Assembly (NCBI RefSeq): GCF_002150005.2
Contig: NZ_MSPP01000005.1
Location: 62,001 to 126,000 of the forward strand
Origin: Marivivens niveibacter
Lineage (GTDB): Bacteria; Pseudomonadota; Alphaproteobacteria; Rhodobacterales; Rhodobacteraceae
Direction of reading: 5' to 3'
Length of the DNA stretch: 64,000 nt
Shown: positions 7,230 through 16,379 of the stretch, in pieces
Layout of the letters: the number at the start of each line of letters is the position of its first letter
How positions within the stretch are numbered: position 1 is the first letter of the stretch
Notes under the pieces: generated by a model
What the model saw: only the letters and a program-made list of their open reading frames with translations
Databases searched by the model: none
What the model was told of the DNA's origin: nothing
Translations under genes and position numbers: made by a program

Positions 7230-8107
7230 CCAGCCGCCGTTTTTTAGGGCTCGGGTATCTGGCACCCTATATCATCGGGTTGCTGGTATTCACCTTGGTG
7301 CCGTTTTTGGCGTCGCTGTACCTTAGCTTTACCGATTATAACCTGATGTCCGCGCCGACGTGGACGGGTTTGGAAAACTACATCGACCTGTTCACCAACG
7401 ACCGCACGTTCCGCCGTTCGCTGACTGTGACGCTGATCTATGTGTTCACGACCGTGCCGCTGAAATTGGCCTTTGCGTTGTTCATCGCATACATCCTGAA
7501 CTATCGCCTGCGGGGCATCAATTTCTTTAGAACGGCGTTTTATGTGCCGTCTATTTTGGGCGGTTCCATCGCGATCGCGGTGCTGTGGCGCTATATCTTT
7601 GCGACCAATGGTCTGGTGAATATGGGGCTGGTCGGACTGGGGTTTGAACCCGTCAACTGGTTCGGCGATCCCACCAACGCGCTGTTTACGATCACTTTGC
7701 TACGTTGCTGGCAATTCGGATCGGCGATGGTGATTTTTCTGGCCGCGCTACAGTCCATCGACAAATCCCTGTACGAGGCCGCATCCATCGACGGCGCGAC
7801 GAAATTCACCAGCTTTGTGTTCATCACGATCCCGCTGCTGACGCCTGTGATTTTCTTTAACCTTATCATGCAGATGGTTCAGGCATTTCAGGAATTTAAC
7901 GGCCCCTACATCATCACGCAGGGTGGCCCACTGAAATCCACCTATTTGCTGCCCCTTTATATCTACGACGAAGCCTTCAAACGGTTCGACATGGGTTACG
8001 CATCGGCCATCGCTTGGGTGCTGTTCGTGATCATCATGGTGCTGACCCTGATCGCATTCTGGTCGTCGAAAAAGTGGGTGTTCTACGCTGGCGACAAGCG
8101 GAGCTAA
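7226..8107 (+). CDS. Carbohydrate ABC transporter permease (MalF/UgpA type)
   Basis: Inner-membrane permease of 293 residues with six predicted hydrophobic segments, the first at residues 9-30. The cytoplasmic EAA loop (LYEAASIDGATKFTSFVFI, then PLLTP) that docks on the ATPase is intact. It is the first large gene of a permease-permease-ATPase-binding protein operon, followed 3 bp later by the second permease. The gene order and the GH28/GH105 genes directly after the operon suggest import of oligogalacturonides. Confidence 0.9.
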   Translation: MTSRRFLGLGYLAPYIIGLLVFTLVPFLASLYLSFTDYNLMSAPTWTGLENYIDLFTNDRTFRRSLTVTLIYVFTTVPLKLAFALFIAYILNYRLRGINFFRTAFYVPSILGGSIAIAVLWRYIFATNGLVNMGLVGLGFEPVNWFGDPTNALFTITLLRCWQFGSAMVIFLAALQSIDKSLYEAASIDGATKFTSFVFITIPLLTPVIFFNLIMQMVQAFQEFNGPYIITQGGPLKSTYLLPLYIYDEAFKRFDMGYASAIAWVLFVIIMVLTLIAFWSSKKWVFYAGDKRS

Positions 8108-8110
8108 CAA

Positions 8111-8998
8111 ATGACTGACACAACAATCGACACCGCCCGTCTTCAGGCCCGAAAACGCATCCGCAACGCCCGCATCAGCGCCTTTGTCCGCTATGTCGTG
8201 CTGCTGGCCGTGGGTTTGGTGATGCTGTACCCGCTGATCTGGCTGGTCGGGGCATCGTTCAAAACCAACAATGAAATCTTTGCCAACCCCGGCTTTATGC
8301 CGCAAAACCCAACGCTGGACGGCTATATCGAAGGCTGGAAAACATCGACGCCGTATACGTTTGGCACGTTTTTCCTGAACAGTTTCAAAATCATCCTGCC
8401 AAAGGTGATCGGAACCGTCATTAGCTGCACGTTCGTGGCCTACGGCTTTGCCCGCTTTGATTTTCCGTTCAAAAAGATCCTGTTCGGTTCGGTCATCGCG
8501 ATCTTGCTGCTGCCCAATGTTGTCACGCGCATCCCGCAGTACATCCTGTTCCGTGATCTGGGATGGCTGGACAGTTTTCTGCCGCTATGGGTGCCATCGG
8601 CACTGGCTGGGGACGCGTTCTTTGTCTTTATGCTGGTTCAATTCCTGCGCGCCATTCCCGGAGATATGGAGGAAGCCGCCCGCGTCGACGGCGCAAACAG
8701 CTGGCAGACCCTATTGTTCATCGTAGTCCCGATGCTGGCCCCCGCCCTGATTTCGGTCGCGCTGTTCCAATTCATGTGGACGATGAACGATTTCCTTGGG
8801 CCTCTGATCTACATCAGTTCGGTTGATAAATATCCCGTCAGCCTCGCCCTGAAACTGTCCATCGACACGACCGAAGCATTCGCATGGAACCGCATTCTAG
8901 CAATGTCGGTCCTGACCATCACACCTGCGCTGGCCGTTTTCTTTGCCGCTCAGAAATACTTCATCGAAGGGATCTCCGCCGGGGGGATCAAAGGATAA
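8111..8998 (+). CDS. Carbohydrate ABC transporter permease (MalG/UgpE type)
   Basis: Partner permease, 295 residues. A hydrophilic N-terminus is followed by a membrane segment (YVVLLAVGLVMLYPLIWLVG), five more, and the EAA loop MEEAARVDGANSWQTLLFI with PMLAP. It lies 3 bp after the first permease, and its stop is followed within 2 bases by the ATPase ATG. With the MalF-type partner it forms the transmembrane channel of the importer. Confidence 0.9.
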   Translation: MTDTTIDTARLQARKRIRNARISAFVRYVVLLAVGLVMLYPLIWLVGASFKTNNEIFANPGFMPQNPTLDGYIEGWKTSTPYTFGTFFLNSFKIILPKVIGTVISCTFVAYGFARFDFPFKKILFGSVIAILLLPNVVTRIPQYILFRDLGWLDSFLPLWVPSALAGDAFFVFMLVQFLRAIPGDMEEAARVDGANSWQTLLFIVVPMLAPALISVALFQFMWTMNDFLGPLIYISSVDKYPVSLALKLSIDTTEAFAWNRILAMSVLTITPALAVFFAAQKYFIEGISAGGIKG

Positions 8999-8999
8999 A

Positions 9000-10103
9000 A
9001 TGGCACGTCTACAACTGCACAACCTTGAAAAAACCTACGGCAACGGGTTCCGCGCCGTTCACGGAATTAACCTAGACATCCAAGAAGGCGAATTCATGGT
9101 CTTCGTCGGCCCGTCGGGCTGCGCGAAATCCACAACGCTGCGCATGATTGCGGGGCTAGAGGATATCACAGGCGGCGAGGTTCGCATCGGCGACCGCATC
9201 GTCAACGACCTGCAACCGGGCAAACGCCACATCGCGATGGTGTTCCAAAACTACGCCTTGTACCCGCATATGAAGGTCCGTTCGAACCTATCGTTCGGCC
9301 TGCGTCTGGCGGGCGTGCCCAAGGCAGAACGCGAAAAAGCGGTCGAGGAAGTCGCCCGCATTCTGGAAATCGAACCGCTGCTGGATCGTCTACCAAAACA
9401 GCTATCGGGCGGTCAGGCACAGCGCGTCGCATTGGGCCGTGCCCTGATCAAAAAGCCAGAGGTGTTCCTGTTCGACGAACCTTTGTCGAATTTGGACGCG
9501 AAATTGCGTGCATCGATGAGGGTGCGGATCACCGACCTGCACCGCAGGCTAAAGGCCGAAGGCAAATCATCGACCGTCGTCTACGTCACCCACGACCAGA
9601 CCGAAGCGATGACAATGGGCGACCGGATTTGCGTCATGCAGTCGGGCAACATCATGCAGGTCGCAACGCCCAAAGAACTGTACGATGCGCCCGCGAATTT
9701 GTTCGTGGCGGGGTTCATCGGGATGCCCGAAATGAATCTGGTCAACGGCCGCATCGAAGGCACGTCGTTCCACACCGCAGGACAGGCCATCACCCTACCC
9801 GACCACGTGCTGGCGCGCCTATCTGCAAAACCTGAAAACGCCGTTCTAGGCATTCGCCCGCAGCACCTGAAACTATCCCAAACGGGCCTGTCAGCGCGGC
9901 TAAAGAACGTCGAATTTATGGGCCACGAGGTATACCTGTATGCCGATCTGGATGGCGCCGAAATCGTCTGCGTTGTGACCACCGCCGAATATGACGCGAT
10001 GGACGCAAACGCCGATACGATACGCGTCCTGCCTGACCCAACCCGCATTCATATCTTTGATCAAGACAGCGGCACGAACGTGTCCCTGCCCGATCAGTCC
10101 TGA
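9000..10103 (+). CDS. Sugar ABC transporter ATPase (UgpC/MsmK type) with altered Walker A
   Basis: The 367-residue ATPase energises the importer. The signature LSGGQAQRVALGRAL, Walker [16 protein letters not shown], switch His in VTHDQTEAM and a C-terminal TOBE domain are present. Walker A reads GPSGCAKST: the Gly before the Lys, normal in GxxGxGKST, is Ala (codon GCG). The other two sugar ATPases in this window have the standard GPSGCGKST. The ATG at 9000 follows the permease stop directly. An in-frame extension back to 8943 overlaps the permease and is not needed. Confidence 0.9.
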   Translation: MARLQLHNLEKTYGNGFRAVHGINLDIQEGEFMVFVGPSGCAKSTTLRMIAGLEDITGGEVRIGDRIVNDLQPGKRHIAMVFQNYALYPHMKVRSNLSFGLRLAGVPKAEREKAVEEVARILEIEPLLDRLPKQLSGGQAQRVALGRALIKKPEVFLFDEPLSNLDAKLRASMRVRITDLHRRLKAEGKSSTVVYVTHDQTEAMTMGDRICVMQSGNIMQVATPKELYDAPANLFVAGFIGMPEMNLVNGRIEGTSFHTAGQAITLPDHVLARLSAKPENAVLGIRPQHLKLSQTGLSARLKNVEFMGHEVYLYADLDGAEIVCVVTTAEYDAMDANADTIRVLPDPTRIHIFDQDSGTNVSLPDQS

Positions 10104-10133
10104 ATTTTCGGAAAATAGAGGAGGAGTTCCGAG

Positions 10134-11390
10134 ATGAAGACCCTAATGACCACAGCCGCATTGGCCCTATGCGCGTCTGGCGCAATGGCCGAAGACCTGC
10201 GTATGTCCTGGTGGGGCGGCGACAGCCGTCACGCCGCAACCCAAGCCGCTCTGGAAATCTGCAGCGAAAAACACGGCCACACCGTATCGCCCGAATTCAC
10301 AGGCTTTGACGGGTATCTGGAAAAACTGACCACCCAAATGGCTGGCGGAACCGAAGCTGATCTGGTTCAGGTCAACTGGCCGTGGCTGCCGCTATTTTCG
10401 CGTAACGGTGACGGTTTTCTGGACCTAAACACTGTTGCAGACACCGTTGACCTGTCGCAGTGGACGCCTGAACAACTGGCCGCAGTGACCTTAAACGGAC
10501 AGCTGAACGGCCTGCCCCTATCGACCTCGGGCCGCGTGTTTTTCTTTAACATGACCACATTGGCCGAGGCTGGCATCGACGTTCCAACAACTTGGGACGA
10601 ATTCTATGCCGCCGCCGAAACCCTGCGCAGCGTAAATGGCGATGACTATACACTGTTTAACGCTGTGAAAGAAACGGCTCAGCTATTGGTGACCCTATCG
10701 GTCGTGCAGAAAACCGGCAAAGATCTGGTTGATCCAGAAACCAACCGCGTTGCATGGACCGTCGAAGAATTGGCCGAAGGCATCGAATTCTACGGTCATC
10801 TGGTCGAAATCAAAGCGATCCGCTCCATGCAAGAGGACGCAGCGGCCGGCAACGTGAACCTGTTCGAAAAACCCGAATGGGCCCAAGGCATGATCGCAGG
10901 GTCCTACGAATGGGATTCCACCTACAACAAATACGCGGGCCCGTTGAACGAAGGTCAGGTATTGCAGGCGGTGAACCCAGTTCGTTTTGATGATGCTGTG
11001 GTTGACGGCATCTATGCAAAACCATCGATGTTCTTTGCCATCTCGGCCAATTCGGAACACCCGCAGGCAGCGGCGGAAATCCTGAACTGTCTACTGACCG
11101 AAGCCGAAGGCATCGACGCATTGGGTGACACACGCGGCCTGCCTGCCTCTGCAGTGGCAGCGGCGCGCCTGACCGAAAGCGGCGCGATTGACCCGAACGT
11201 GGTTGCGGCGAACGCAATCGTTATGTCCGCCACCGGCCCAACGATTTCGCCATTCAACGAACACCCAGAGGTGCGCGGCACATTCATCGATACCCTAGAA
11301 GAATATGCCTACGGCCTGATTTCGGCAGAAGATGCCGCCGAGATTATCATCGAAGGCGCGAATGACGTTCTAGGCGCATTCGACAGCTAA
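10134..11390 (+). CDS. Extracellular sugar-binding protein of the ABC importer
   Basis: A family-1 solute-binding protein of 418 residues. It opens with a Sec signal peptide (MKTLMTTAALALCASGAMAE, cleaved after AMA) followed by the mature start DLRMSWWGGDSRH. It ends the importer operon; GGAGGAG precedes its ATG. A small hairpin follows the gene. The position directly before polygalacturonase and unsaturated uronyl hydrolase genes makes oligogalacturonides the likely ligand, but the ligand cannot be read from sequence. Confidence 0.9.
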   Translation: MKTLMTTAALALCASGAMAEDLRMSWWGGDSRHAATQAALEICSEKHGHTVSPEFTGFDGYLEKLTTQMAGGTEADLVQVNWPWLPLFSRNGDGFLDLNTVADTVDLSQWTPEQLAAVTLNGQLNGLPLSTSGRVFFFNMTTLAEAGIDVPTTWDEFYAAAETLRSVNGDDYTLFNAVKETAQLLVTLSVVQKTGKDLVDPETNRVAWTVEELAEGIEFYGHLVEIKAIRSMQEDAAAGNVNLFEKPEWAQGMIAGSYEWDSTYNKYAGPLNEGQVLQAVNPVRFDDAVVDGIYAKPSMFFAISANSEHPQAAAEILNCLLTEAEGIDALGDTRGLPASAVAAARLTESGAIDPNVVAANAIVMSATGPTISPFNEHPEVRGTFIDTLEEYAYGLISAEDAAEIIIEGANDVLGAFDS

Positions 11391-11404
11391 AACCACTCGG
11401 CCTG

Positions 11405-11419
11405 CGGCGCCCCGCGCCG
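11405..11419 (+). terminator. Small GC hairpin after the binding-protein gene
   Basis: CGGCGC (11405-11410) and GCGCCG (11414-11419) pair around a CCC loop, 15 bp after the stop. No T-run follows, so it is more likely to protect the upstream mRNA or partly attenuate than to terminate fully. Confidence 0.4.
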
Positions 11420-11448
11420 TGGGCCATTTATGACGACACAGGTTCAAA

Positions 11449-12981
11449 ATGACCCAGCTTCGCCTTACCGCGCTATCCGCGCGAACGCTTGCGTTTTGTT
11501 TGCCGCTGAAAGGCGCGAAATACCACCTGCCCGCACCTATGGCGTGGCAGCTGAATGATTTGCACGGGCAAACAGACACGGTCGTCACCACGGTCGACGG
11601 GCTGGAACCTGACACCGAATACCAGCTGTCCATTGGCGGTGACGTATTAGAATTCAAAACGCCCGCCTGTTCTGGACTGGTGCGTATAGACGACCACGGT
11701 GCAAGCGCGGGCGGACACGACACTGCAGACCGCGCCGCCGCGAACGCCCGCGCCTTTACCCGCGCGATTGCCGCAACGCCGCCCGGTGGAACTGTTGAGA
11801 TCCCGATTGGCGACTGGATATGCGGACCCGTTGCATTGCGGTCTGACCTGACGGTGCTGATACGCGGTAATCTAATCGCGCCTTCGGACCGCGCGGGTTG
11901 GCCGAAACTACCCGCGCGTAGCCACACAGGCCGCATGTTGGGTAGTTGGGAAGGCCTCCCCGAAACATGTTTTGCCGCGCCCATTCACGCCGTGGGGCAA
12001 CGCAACATTACAATCGCGGGCCCAGGCCAAATTGACGGAGGTGGCAGCCGCGGCGATTGGTGGACATGGCCCAAAGAGACACGCGAAGACGCCCGCAGGC
12101 CGCGCGGCATTCATCTGATCGATTGCTCCGACGTCCAGCTGATCGGATTTGCTATAGACAACGCCCCCAGTTGGACCATCCACCCCCAAGGCTGCCGCAA
12201 TCTAACCATTGCCGGCCTGCACATCAGCGCACCACACGACAGCCCCAATACTGACGGCTGCAACCCCGAAATGTGCGAAAACGTCACCTTCCAAGGCGTT
12301 CGATTTTCCGTCGGCGACGATTGCATCGCCATCAAATCGGGCAAGCGCGGACCTTTGGGTGAATCCGATCATTTAGCGCCTACCAAAAACGTCAGCATCA
12401 CCCACTGCCTGATGGAGCGCGGCCACGGCGGCGTCGTTCTGGGATCGGAAATGAGCGGCGACATCACCGACGTTACCGTGTCCCACTGCGAAATGAAGGG
12501 CACGGATCGCGGCCTGCGCCTAAAAACGCGCCGAGGGCGCGGTGGGCGCATTGATAGAATAACGTTCCAAGATGTCATTTTGGACAGCGTCGAAACCGCA
12601 TTCAGCGCCAATGCGTTCTACCACTGCGACGCAGATGGCCATGATGATTGGGTTCAATCGCGGGACTTTGCGCCGATTTCGGACCGCACGCCAAAAATAT
12701 GCACAATCACGATCCAAGACGTCGAAATCCGCCAGCTATCCCATGCTGTCGGCGCGTTCATCGGCCTGCCAGAATCCCCGATAGGCCCCATCTCCGTTCA
12801 GCGCGTCACAATTGACAGCTATGCCCCCGACGCTGTGCCAACGCCGCCGATCATGGCCGATCACATCCGCCCGATGCGCCACGCGGGCATTGCGTATGAA
12901 TTTGCCAACATCTCTGCCGCGCAGGAAATCAAGATTGAAGATCACGGGCTATCCATGACGCCCGAAAGGACAACACAATGA
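11449..12981 (+). CDS. GH28 polygalacturonase (exo-type)
   Basis: Right-handed beta-helix hydrolase that cleaves alpha-1,4-galacturonan. All GH28 signatures are present: SPNTDGC (Asp269), GDDCIAIKSG (Asp290 and Asp291), the catalytic-site His in RGHGGVV (His326), and RLK at 357-359. The first ~75 residues form a fibronectin-type-III-like beta domain (DGLEPDTEYQLSIGGD), as in exo-poly-alpha-galacturonosidases of the PehX group. No clear signal peptide is seen, so it may act on imported oligomers in the cytoplasm or leave by another route. The stop overlaps the GH105 start (ATGA). Confidence 0.92.
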   Translation: MTQLRLTALSARTLAFCLPLKGAKYHLPAPMAWQLNDLHGQTDTVVTTVDGLEPDTEYQLSIGGDVLEFKTPACSGLVRIDDHGASAGGHDTADRAAANARAFTRAIAATPPGGTVEIPIGDWICGPVALRSDLTVLIRGNLIAPSDRAGWPKLPARSHTGRMLGSWEGLPETCFAAPIHAVGQRNITIAGPGQIDGGGSRGDWWTWPKETREDARRPRGIHLIDCSDVQLIGFAIDNAPSWTIHPQGCRNLTIAGLHISAPHDSPNTDGCNPEMCENVTFQGVRFSVGDDCIAIKSGKRGPLGESDHLAPTKNVSITHCLMERGHGGVVLGSEMSGDITDVTVSHCEMKGTDRGLRLKTRRGRGGRIDRITFQDVILDSVETAFSANAFYHCDADGHDDWVQSRDFAPISDRTPKICTITIQDVEIRQLSHAVGAFIGLPESPIGPISVQRVTIDSYAPDAVPTPPIMADHIRPMRHAGIAYEFANISAAQEIKIEDHGLSMTPERTTQ

Positions 12982-14033
12982 ATTTGCAGGACTATTTTGA
13001 CGCCTACGCCGCTGACTATGCACCGTACAAGGGTGGCCGCTGGTGTTACGAAGACGGGCTTTTGTATCTTTCGCTCGCGCGGCTGCATTCCAAAACCGGC
13101 AATCAAAAATGGCTGGATCACCTGAACCGTTTGATTTACAAACAAATCACGGAAACGGGCACAATTCAGGGCTATTCGATCGATGAATTCAACATCGACA
13201 ACATCCTGTCTGGCCGCTGTCTGTTTCATCTGGATGATCATGCGGACTCGGGCCGTTTCAAAACCGCAGTCGATCAGTTGATCCAACAATTGCAATCCCA
13301 TCCGCGCATTTCCACCGGAAACTACTGGCACAAACAACGTTACCCACACCAAGTCTGGCTGGACGGCTTGTTTATGGCCCTACCGTTTCAGGTCGAATAC
13401 GGCCAGCGCACGAATGACCAAGGCCTGATTGACGACGCCATTGACCAGCTACACACCGCATTGGCGCTGACCAAAACCACAGGCGGTTTGTTTATTCATG
13501 GCTACGACCACAGCCACAACCAATCATGGGCGAGCGCTGAAAACGGCCAATCCCCCGCCGTCTGGGCTCGCGCGGTGGGCTGGCTGGCGATGGCATTGGT
13601 CGATCTGGTGGAACTGATGGGCGACGATCCCCGCGCGCCCAAACGGCAAACAATCGCGCTGATGAACGCCGTGCTATCCAACCAGCGCGAAAGCGGCCTG
13701 TGGCAACAGGTCATGCAAATGCCCGATCTGGCTGGCAACTACGATGAATCGTCGGCCTCTGCCATGTTTGCCTATGCTTTGATGAAATCCGACCGGCTGG
13801 GCCTGACAATCACGCGCGAGGCAGGCCTACGCGCATTCGGCGCATTAACCGAAACCAAATTGCAGCCCGTTGAAGGGCGCACTCAGTTCATCGATATCTG
13901 CTGCGTCGCAGGCTTGGGCGGATTTGATGGCGTCTATCGCGATGGCACGCCCGAATACTACATCAGCGAAACGATCACGCCCGACGATATCAAAGGCGTT
14001 GCGCCCCTGGCCTATGCCTTTTGCGAAGTGTGA
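12978..14033 (+). CDS. GH105 unsaturated uronyl hydrolase (YteR/YesR type)
   Basis: An (alpha/alpha)6-barrel enzyme of 351 residues that removes the 4,5-unsaturated uronic acid from lyase-derived oligomers, giving DKI for KduI. The family elements FNIDNILSG (Asp74) and VWLDGLFMALPF (Asp129, the likely catalytic acid) are present, as are the late IDICCVAGLGGF and the Tyr-rich DGTPEYYISE. No signal peptide: cytoplasmic. It is translationally coupled to the GH28 gene and its end overlaps the opposing SGNH gene by 22 bp. Confidence 0.9.
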   Translation: MNLQDYFDAYAADYAPYKGGRWCYEDGLLYLSLARLHSKTGNQKWLDHLNRLIYKQITETGTIQGYSIDEFNIDNILSGRCLFHLDDHADSGRFKTAVDQLIQQLQSHPRISTGNYWHKQRYPHQVWLDGLFMALPFQVEYGQRTNDQGLIDDAIDQLHTALALTKTTGGLFIHGYDHSHNQSWASAENGQSPAVWARAVGWLAMALVDLVELMGDDPRAPKRQTIALMNAVLSNQRESGLWQQVMQMPDLAGNYDESSASAMFAYALMKSDRLGLTITREAGLRAFGALTETKLQPVEGRTQFIDICCVAGLGGFDGVYRDGTPEYYISETITPDDIKGVAPLAYAFCEV

Positions 14034-14638
14034 ATAAACTCGGCCAACGCGGCACCAATCGCAGCCGTGTTGGCCCCGTCCAGATGAACCCCATCGATGC
14101 TAGACGCGACACTAACAGTCCCCGCATCGAAAAACGAAAGGCCCAGTTCGTCACATAAGGCAGAATACAGCGGGGCCAAACGCCGCGTTTCCCCAATATC
14201 GCGCCCGCCGCCAGTGACGCCATCAGGCCCAATAACACAGGGCGGAGGCGACACGATCAACACCTGCGGCACCAGCCCCACAACGCCATAATCATGACGC
14301 CGAATGATTTCGACAATCCGCCGAATACCGTCCCGCGCGCCCTCGGCCGTGCCGCAGATATCAGGCTTTAGATCATTTGTGCCCAACATCACGATGACCA
14401 GATCCAGCGGGCTATGAGACTGCAACAAAACGGGCAGAACCCGCGCACCATTACGGTCACACGGCCCGTTTTCATCGTCATAGATCGTGGTGCGGCCACC
14501 TAATCCTTCGCTGATCACCTCAGCGCGCAGAGCCTTTGCCAAAACGTTCGGCCACAAAAAACGGGCGTCCAACCGCGTGCCGTCAACCGGATCATGGCCC
14601 CACGTCAAACTATCGCCAAAGGCCAAAATCCGTTTCAA
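14012..14638 (-). CDS. SGNH/GDSL hydrolase, probable deacetylase/esterase
   Basis: A 208-residue serine esterase with block I FGDSLTWG (catalytic Ser near residue 9), block III MLGTNDLK (Gly and Asn of the oxyanion hole) and block V DGVHLDGAN (catalytic Asp and His). It resembles the arylesterase/TesA-like branch. Placed between GH105 and KDG kinase, it may remove acetyl or methyl esters from pectin fragments. It starts at a TTG overlapping the stop of kdgK, consistent with coupled translation in the leftward operon. Confidence 0.82.
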   Translation of the reverse strand: MKRILAFGDSLTWGHDPVDGTRLDARFLWPNVLAKALRAEVISEGLGGRTTIYDDENGPCDRNGARVLPVLLQSHSPLDLVIVMLGTNDLKPDICGTAEGARDGIRRIVEIIRRHDYGVVGLVPQVLIVSPPPCVIGPDGVTGGGRDIGETRRLAPLYSALCDELGLSFFDAGTVSVASSIDGVHLDGANTAAIGAALAEFIHTSQKA

Positions 14639-15519
14639 TTCAAATTACCCATGTCCATCAAAGCGCCGCGATGTTGGATAACCCGCGCTGCAGTTTCATG
14701 CGCGGCGCGGGCGGCAGAGTGCGGCTCTTGTCCGGCCAGACGCGCCGCCAAGTAGGCACCGTTAAAACTGTCCCCCGCGCCGGTTGTGTCGACAGGCTCT
14801 ATCGGCGCCCCGACCGCAATCGTCTCACAGGCCCCATTCACACAAACAACCATATCACCGCCGCCGTTTTTCACCATGATCTCTGTTGCGCCAGCATCAG
14901 CATAGCGCTGCGCGGTGTCAAAAGGAGTCTGATCATTGAAATGGGTCTGCTCATCCTCAAAGCTTGGCAAAACGACCGTAGCTTGGGCCGCGGCCCGCAT
15001 GACATCCGCCCGCATGACATCGCCGTTTTCCCACAGCCGAGGCCGCAGGTTGGGATCGAACACCATGTTCGACCCACTCAACACCGATAGCAAATCACCT
15101 AGTTTTTCACGCGGCAAAATTGCCAGAGTAATACCCGAGAGATACACATAATCAGCGCCCTGAATGGCCCGCTCAATCGCGTCAAGATCATCCGCCAAAC
15201 AACGCGCGGCGGACTGATCGCGCCAATAGGAAAAACTGCGCTCTCCGTTTTGCAGCTCGATCATATACAGGCCAACGCTGCGGGTCGGGTGGCGATTGAT
15301 ATGCTCTGTTCCGATGCCTGCGCTCGACATGAACTGGACCATGCGATCCGATATCGGATCCGACCCCACGCAGGTCACATAATCGACCATAGCCGACGGC
15401 AATTTCGCCCGCGCGTACCACGCGGTGTTGAACGTATCCCCCGCGAATGAACTGCGCCACAAATCGGCGCCCGCGCCGGACAATTCCACCATACATTCGC
15501 CGATGGATACGATCCGCAT
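14635..15519 (-). CDS. kdgK: 2-keto-3-deoxygluconate kinase KdgK
   Basis: PfkB-family kinase (294 residues) that phosphorylates KDG to KDPG for the Entner-Doudoroff aldolase. The first PfkB signature region (FAGDTFNTAWYARA) and the second with the catalytic Asp (DTTGAGDSFNGAYLAARLAG) are clear, and the start MRIVSIGECMVEL is typical of KdgK. The ATG at 15519 overlaps the stop of the preceding gene (TGATG), so this start is preferred to one three codons upstream. KDPG aldolase is not in the window. Confidence 0.9.
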   Translation of the reverse strand: MRIVSIGECMVELSGAGADLWRSSFAGDTFNTAWYARAKLPSAMVDYVTCVGSDPISDRMVQFMSSAGIGTEHINRHPTRSVGLYMIELQNGERSFSYWRDQSAARCLADDLDAIERAIQGADYVYLSGITLAILPREKLGDLLSVLSGSNMVFDPNLRPRLWENGDVMRADVMRAAAQATVVLPSFEDEQTHFNDQTPFDTAQRYADAGATEIMVKNGGGDMVVCVNGACETIAVGAPIEPVDTTGAGDSFNGAYLAARLAGQEPHSAARAAHETAARVIQHRGALMDMGNLN

Positions 15520-16379
15520 CAGGCCCACCGATCAAAGCCAAAAAAATCTTGGGGATTAGACACCAAAACCTGTTCCAAAGAGTCCGTAGGAACCCAGCCC
15601 AAAACAGTGTCTAACAACGCCCCATCGTCTGGATATTCGGCCGTCGTTTTTGCCAGATTATGCGGCCAATTCGTGCCCCATAGCACCCGTTCAGACGCAT
15701 GGCTAACGATCTGCCGCGCCACGTCCCCAACGTCCACAAATTCAGGCCCCCCAGAGTTCGAACTTTCATAACAACCCGCGAACTTGAACCACACGTTTCC
15801 TGTGTCGATCAGCCGTTTGATCACGTCGATATGTTGCTGCGTTGCGCCGCCGAAAATTTTGGCGTGGTGGTCCAGCACCCAACGGGATTTGATGCCCATC
15901 AATTGCGGCTCTAATTCAGGCAAATGCGTGCCATCGAACTGCACGGCCATGGCCCAGCCTGCCGCATTCGCGCGATCATCGACGCGGGCCAATGATTCCA
16001 GCCCGACAGCGCCGCCCGGCAAATCCATGATCCGCGCGCCGACAATTCCGCCGTCGGCTAGGCGCTGCATTTCAGCGTCCGTTTCATCACCACGAATAAC
16101 GGCCACACCGCGCGCGATATCGCCCAGCTCGGCCAAGGCCGCCAATAAGCACGCGTTATCCGCCTGATGCGCGTTGCCCTGGGTCACGACGACGCGATCA
16201 ATGCCCAGCCACTCCATCACCTGACGATACATATCTGCCGTTGGCAAAGGCGCGGGGGGCAATCCAGGTCCGCCATCAACGGCAGGGAACCCATCGACGT
16301 AAACATGGGTTTGGGTATCAATCGCGCCCGCTGGCAAAACGATGCGCGGCGTTTCGCCCGATAGTTTTCTGTCGATCAT
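15519..16379 (-). CDS. gli: D-galactarolactone isomerase (amidohydrolase family)
   Basis: A TIM-barrel protein of the amidohydrolase_2/2-pyrone-4,6-dicarboxylate lactonase type (286 residues). It carries the DTQTHVYVDG start with the HxH-like motif reduced to one His, VLDHHAK in the middle and VLWGTNWPHN near the end. In Agrobacterium the matching enzyme interconverts D-galactaro-1,5- and 1,4-lactone, the spontaneous products of uronate dehydrogenase. It lies between KdgK and the cycloisomerase gene and overlaps both by 1 base, which supports the assignment strongly. Confidence 0.8.
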   Translation of the reverse strand: MIDRKLSGETPRIVLPAGAIDTQTHVYVDGFPAVDGGPGLPPAPLPTADMYRQVMEWLGIDRVVVTQGNAHQADNACLLAALAELGDIARGVAVIRGDETDAEMQRLADGGIVGARIMDLPGGAVGLESLARVDDRANAAGWAMAVQFDGTHLPELEPQLMGIKSRWVLDHHAKIFGGATQQHIDVIKRLIDTGNVWFKFAGCYESSNSGGPEFVDVGDVARQIVSHASERVLWGTNWPHNLAKTTAEYPDDGALLDTVLGWVPTDSLEQVLVSNPQDFFGFDRWA

